DNA of 10,320 nucleotides from CBFGTA01 sp965651595 (lineage in GTDB: Bacteria > Actinomycetota > Actinomycetes > S36-B12 > UBA10799): NCBI GenBank assembly GCA_965651595.1, contig CBFGTA010000082.1:1-10320 (forward strand), in the 5' to 3' direction. Made by a program: the position numbers and the translations under genes. Below the pieces are notes generated by a model. That model was not told the DNA's origin and did not search any database. It saw only the letters and a program-made list of their open reading frames with translations. How positions within the stretch are numbered: position 1 is the stretch's first letter; each line of letters begins with the position of its first letter. Below, one piece after another: positions 7,367 to 10,320 of the stretch.

Positions 7367-8056
7367 TCACCCCGCAAATCCGTAGACGCCGCGGGCCTCG
7401 TCGCGGATGATGTGACCCCCAACGAGTTCAACGACCCGTTGGCGCATTTGGTCGACGACCGCAGCATCGTGGGTGGCCATGATGACCGTAGTTCCTGATC
7501 GGTGAATCTTGTCGAGCAGGCGCATGATCCCCAGGGAAGTGTTGGGATCGAGGTTGCCGGTCGGTTCGTCGGCGATCAGGATCCGCGGATGGTTGACGAA
7601 GGCCCGAGCGATCGCGACCCGCTGCTGCTCTCCGCCGCTGAGTTGACCGGGCCGACGGTCCTTCAGGTCGAACAGGCCGACAGTCTTCAAGGCGTCTTCA
7701 ACAGCTGGACGGATGTCTTTCTTCTTGGCGCCAGTCACTTCGAGGGCAAAGGCAACGTTGTGCCAGACGGTCTTCTCTGGCAGGAGCCTAAAGTCCTGAA
7801 ATACGGCACCTACTTCCCGCCGGAGTCGGGGAACTTTGCGCCGCCTCATCTTGCCGATGTCGTAGTCGTTGACGACCACTCGACCTTCTGTGGGCCGTTC
7901 CTCACGAATCAGCAGGCGCAGGAAGGTGGACTTGCCTGACCCTGATGGGCCCACCAAGAAGACAAACTCTCCGTCGTCGATTGTCAGGTCGATATTCTCC
8001 AACGCTGGTTGTGCGTTGCGCCGATACCGTTTCGTCACACCTTCGAAGGAAATCAT
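7367..8056 (-). CDS. ftsE: Cell division ATP-binding protein FtsE
   Basis: This 229-residue ABC ATPase has every expected element: Walker A GPSGSGKST at 36-44, Q-loop Gln87, signature LSGGEQQR at 139-146, Walker B ILIADEP at 159-165, and the switch His196 in IMATHD. The start MISFEGVTKRY and the length match FtsE. ATP binding and hydrolysis at the membrane drives FtsX and, through it, the septal hydrolase, most likely the M23 protein encoded after ftsX. It is separated from the preceding unknown gene by 72 nt, where a GGGAG lies 12 nt before the ATG, so the ribosome site is only moderate. I see no clear promoter in this gap. Confidence 0.97.
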   Translation of the reverse strand: MISFEGVTKRYRRNAQPALENIDLTIDDGEFVFLVGPSGSGKSTFLRLLIREERPTEGRVVVNDYDIGKMRRRKVPRLRREVGAVFQDFRLLPEKTVWHNVAFALEVTGAKKKDIRPAVEDALKTVGLFDLKDRRPGQLSGGEQQRVAIARAFVNHPRILIADEPTGNLDPNTSLGIMRLLDKIHRSGTTVIMATHDAAVVDQMRQRVVELVGGHIIRDEARGVYGFAG

Positions 8057-8128
8057 GCGCTCAAGTTTCTCCCACTGATTTCAGATGCGTTCGGCGGAAT
8101 GTCGGGGCCCACAGTCATGGGGAGCAGA

Positions 8129-8647
8129 CTACAGATCGGCCGCGGCCTGGCTGACAGCTACGGCAAGAACTTCCCTGGGAATTCCCACTTGATCAGCTAT
8201 CAGGACTCCCGCATCGGCATACGATGCCAACGCTGCCAGCAGCGGACCGTCGATCTCGTCAGGCACGTCGTCGGCGCTTGCTGTGTCGAAAAGCCGGTTG
8301 ATGAGCGCGTGAACTGGTCGCGACAAGTCACCGTCGGCCCCGTTGGTGATTTCTGGATGCAACTCGGCAGCAGTTCGCGCAATCGATCCTTCGACGAGGT
8401 CAGGTGCGGTCTGCTCGTCGCGGCTCAAACTCAAAGCCACTAAACCTGCCACATTGGCCAACGCGATGGCCGTGTTGAGAACTTGGGAGGGGTGCAGTGG
8501 GGCTTCCAGTACCGTCCGCAAACCGATTGTGACCGGGCACGACGAATCAGAGTCGATGAACAGTGCCAGCGATCCAGCGGTCGTCGCGATGACTGACGGG
8601 TCCAAACGGTCCGTCACGGGTTCCCTCAGGGGCGCGAATGTGTGCAC
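8129..8647 (-). CDS. Unknown acidic, Ala/Leu-rich protein upstream of ftsE
   Basis: This 172-residue protein is not recognised. It starts with GTG and ends with TAG. It has no signal peptide and no convincing transmembrane helix. It is acidic and rich in Ala, Leu, Val and Asp, with several likely helices (for example HPSQVLNTAIALANVAGLVAL at about 52-72 and the C-terminal EVLAVAVSQAAADL). It lies on the same strand between lysS (129 nt upstream) and ftsE (72 nt downstream) and may share a transcript with ftsEX. In many actinobacteria this place is taken by prfB; this protein has no GGQ motif and is not a release factor. Protein-coding character is supported by the long frame, plausible composition and tight packing, but the assignment is only moderately sure. 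Confidence 0.65.
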   Translation of the reverse strand: MHTFAPLREPVTDRLDPSVIATTAGSLALFIDSDSSCPVTIGLRTVLEAPLHPSQVLNTAIALANVAGLVALSLSRDEQTAPDLVEGSIARTAAELHPEITNGADGDLSRPVHALINRLFDTASADDVPDEIDGPLLAALASYADAGVLIADQVGIPREVLAVAVSQAAADL

Positions 8648-8653
8648 CCCCGC

Positions 8654-8659
8654 ACCCTA
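8654..8659 (-). promoter_or_regulatory. Possible -10 element for a leaderless transcript of the unknown gene
   Basis: TAGGGT on the minus strand fits the TANNNT -10 pattern of actinobacteria and ends six bases before the GTG at 8647, the spacing expected if transcription starts on the first base of the start codon. No recognisable -35 hexamer lies 16-18 nt further upstream. The G-run between the box and the start could act as a weak ribosome site instead. Confidence 0.3.
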
Positions 8660-8776
8660 ACAAGGCTGGCTGCGTGCCGGTGGTATTCGGCGGTCAGACC
8701 TAGGCGAGTCGCGAGTTGTCGCCGGATGGGCCGGCCAATCGGTAACGGTTCGCGAACGGCCGCGCCAGTGGCCTCG

Positions 8777-10225
8777 CTAGTGATCAGGACCGTGAGCATC
8801 CCGACTCTCGGGCTTGGTTAGCGGAAACAGCACCGTCTGACGGATATTGCGCCCAGTCAAGAACATCACCAATCGGTCGATGCCCATCCCTTGCCCGCCT
8901 GCCGGGGGCATGCCGTATTCAAGAGTGCGCAGGAAGTCCTCGTCGACTTGCATGGCTTCCTCGTCCCCGGCGGCGGCCTGCCGTGACTGCAGTTCGAGGC
9001 GGTTACGTTGTTCGAGCGGATCGATGAGTTCGGTGTAGGCCGTCCCGAGTTCAGCACCATAGGCCACTAAATCCCACCGTTGCGCGATCCGGCCGTCTGT
9101 CGGGCAACTGCGCGTCAACGGCGATACTTCCGTCGGGAAGTCTTGATAGAACACCGGAGTCGTCGTGGCCTCCTCGCACAGGCGCTCGTACATTTCCAGA
9201 ACAATCGCCCCCAACGACCAGCCCGAATCGATGGGAACTTGGTGGCGCTCGCACAGCCCGATCAGGGACTCACGCGTTGTGTCCATCGTCACTGCTGTGC
9301 CGACAGCCTCCGAAATCGCGCCGAGCACGGTGCGTACCGGCCACTCGCCGGAGATGTCTACTACCTCGACAGATTCCTCCCCGTCGGGGCTCGTCGTCCG
9401 GCGATGGATGACTGGTTCGCCGTACACGGCTACAGCGGCTTCCAGGATGATCTCGCGAGTCAACTCCCGCATTGTGTCGTAGTTGCCGTAGGCGTCGTAG
9501 ATCTCGAGGCTGGTGAACTCGGGATTGTGAGTCGAATCGGCACCTTCGTTGCGGAAGTTGCGGTTCAATTCGAAGATCTTCTCCGCACCCCCGACGAGCA
9601 GACGCTTGAGGTAGAGTTCCGGGGCGATCCTCAACGACAGGTCGAGGTCATAGGCGTTGATGTGGGTCTCGAACGGTCGTGCATTCGCTCCGCCGTGCAC
9701 GCGCTGCAGCATCGGCGTTTCCACCTCGAGATAGCCGCGCCGCCACAGGGACTCCCGCACGGATCGGACCACGGCCGAGCGAACCCGCAGCATCCGGCGC
9801 GCATCTTCGTTGACGATGAGGTCGACATGCCGGTTGCGGACTCGAGCCTCCGGATCGGTGAGGCCCTTGTGCTTGTCGGGCAACGGCACGAGGCATTTGC
9901 TGACAATCGAAAAGGCATCGGCCATGACGCTGAGTTCACCGCGTCGACTCGTGATCACTTCACCGGTCACCGCCACCCAGTCACCCAAATCCACATACGA
10001 CTTCCAGACATCGAAGTCTTCGGCCCCGATATGGCCCTGCGACAACATCACCTGCAGATCGCCGGTGAAGTCACGAACCGTCGCGAATACGAGCTTGCCA
10101 GCAGTTCGGTTGAGCATGACCCGACCGGCGATGGTCACGACCTCGCCGGAGGCTTCCCCGGCATCCAGCCCTGAATAGACTTGCCGCACCTGCTCGAGTG
10201 TGTGGGTTCGGTCGACTGACGACAT
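8777..10225 (-). CDS. lysS: Lysyl-tRNA synthetase, class II (body downstream of an in-frame TAG)
   Basis: LysRS charges tRNA-Lys with lysine using ATP. The 482 residues shown contain the OB-fold anticodon-binding domain (about 29-105) and the class II core: VETPMLQ around motif 1 (168-174), motif 2 FRNEGADSTHNPEFT at 224-238, EIYDAYGNY at 241-249, and motif 3 GGQGMGIDRL at 443-452. The C-terminus is normal and the gene ends in TAG. The ATG at 10225 is the only start codon between the upstream in-frame TAG (10262-10264) and the conserved RTHTLEQVR segment, but no Shine-Dalgarno is suitably spaced before it. The coding similarity continues upstream past the TAG. So the gene either is truncated by about 30 residues at the N-terminus, is a damaged copy, or contains a sequence error. 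The core itself shows no decay. Confidence 0.9.
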   Translation of the reverse strand: MSSVDRTHTLEQVRQVYSGLDAGEASGEVVTIAGRVMLNRTAGKLVFATVRDFTGDLQVMLSQGHIGAEDFDVWKSYVDLGDWVAVTGEVITSRRGELSVMADAFSIVSKCLVPLPDKHKGLTDPEARVRNRHVDLIVNEDARRMLRVRSAVVRSVRESLWRRGYLEVETPMLQRVHGGANARPFETHINAYDLDLSLRIAPELYLKRLLVGGAEKIFELNRNFRNEGADSTHNPEFTSLEIYDAYGNYDTMRELTREIILEAAVAVYGEPVIHRRTTSPDGEESVEVVDISGEWPVRTVLGAISEAVGTAVTMDTTRESLIGLCERHQVPIDSGWSLGAIVLEMYERLCEEATTTPVFYQDFPTEVSPLTRSCPTDGRIAQRWDLVAYGAELGTAYTELIDPLEQRNRLELQSRQAAAGDEEAMQVDEDFLRTLEYGMPPAGGQGMGIDRLVMFLTGRNIRQTVLFPLTKPESRDAHGPDH

Positions 10226-10261
10226 GTACGGGTCGACACCGGCGGCTCCGAGAGCCTGAAG

Positions 10262-10318
10262 CTACGCGCGGCGAACTACCTCTTGTTCTGGTAGCCCACC
10301 TGATTCGACCTCTCCTGG
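10262..10318 (-). pseudogene. lysS: LysRS N-terminal coding sequence ending in an in-frame TAG
   Basis: Reading minus in the lysS frame gives GLPEQEVVRRA, then TAG (10262-10264), then LQALGAAGVDPY, directly followed by the ATG at 10225. Family members such as mycobacterial LysS, as I recall them, read LPEQ, RR-x-K and DPYPV at the same spacing before PRTHTL. The match on both sides of the stop is in the same frame and without gap, so a single AAG to TAG change at the conserved Lys explains it. The real start of lysS must lie beyond the right edge of the window. Confidence 0.7.
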
Positions 10319-10320
10319 CC

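Noticed and set aside
8729..8757. Short palindromes GGCCGGCC (8729-8736) and GTTCGCGAAC (8748-8757) after lysS as a terminator or operator.
   Set aside because: Each is a short GC-rich palindrome without loop or T-tract, common by chance in such DNA.
9080..10174. A 364-codon open frame on the plus strand opposite lysS.
   Set aside because: It lies wholly antisense to a clear lysyl-tRNA synthetase, has no recognisable motif, and is explained by GC-rich codon bias on the other strand.
10262..10264. Genome-wide reassignment of TAG (for example to lysine or pyrrolysine) to explain the stop in lysS.
   Set aside because: TAG is used as the ordinary terminal stop by at least five genes in the window, including lysS itself (8777-8779), the TagF-like gene and both 3786-4295 and 4833-6215, at normal protein ends.

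Overview
The window looks like a stretch of a moderately high-GC actinomycete (Actinomycetota) chromosome. The evidence is the GC-rich coding, GTG starts, and the minus-strand order ftsE - ftsX - M23 peptidase - smpB, a cluster typical of that phylum. I cannot name the genus.

Left part (1-2516, + strand): the 3' end of an unidentified gene is coupled through a TAATG stop/start overlap to a 664-residue TagF-like (CDP-glycerol:polyol glycerophosphotransferase superfamily) protein. That protein carries a second, degenerate copy of its own N-terminal half at its C-terminus. The pair looks like part of a cell-surface polymer locus that extends to the left.

Middle part (2517-4295): a convergent and then divergent pair of orphan genes. 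The minus-strand gene encodes a secreted M23-fold + fibronectin-III protein whose first active-site HxH histidine is replaced by Thr. The plus-strand gene encodes an unrecognised single-pass membrane protein. Their shared 131-nt divergent intergenic region contains a perfect 9-bp inverted repeat.

Right part (4320-10320, all - strand; transcription order lysS, a 172-residue unknown, ftsE, ftsX, coiled-coil M23 peptidase, smpB): FtsE/FtsX form the divisome ABC transporter-like switch. The neighbouring secreted coiled-coil M23 protein is the probable cell-wall hydrolase or hydrolase activator it controls. SmpB serves tmRNA-mediated ribosome rescue, but no ssrA gene is seen. The usual actinobacterial partner upstream of ftsE, prfB, is absent and an unrecognised gene sits there instead.

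The most surprising observation is at the right edge. The lysS reading frame continues upstream of its only usable ATG as recognisable lysyl-tRNA synthetase N-terminus, but is interrupted by an in-frame TAG exactly where the family has a conserved lysine. No gene-free stretch exceeds about 235 bases; no tRNA, rRNA, CRISPR array, insertion sequence or obvious prophage gene was seen.
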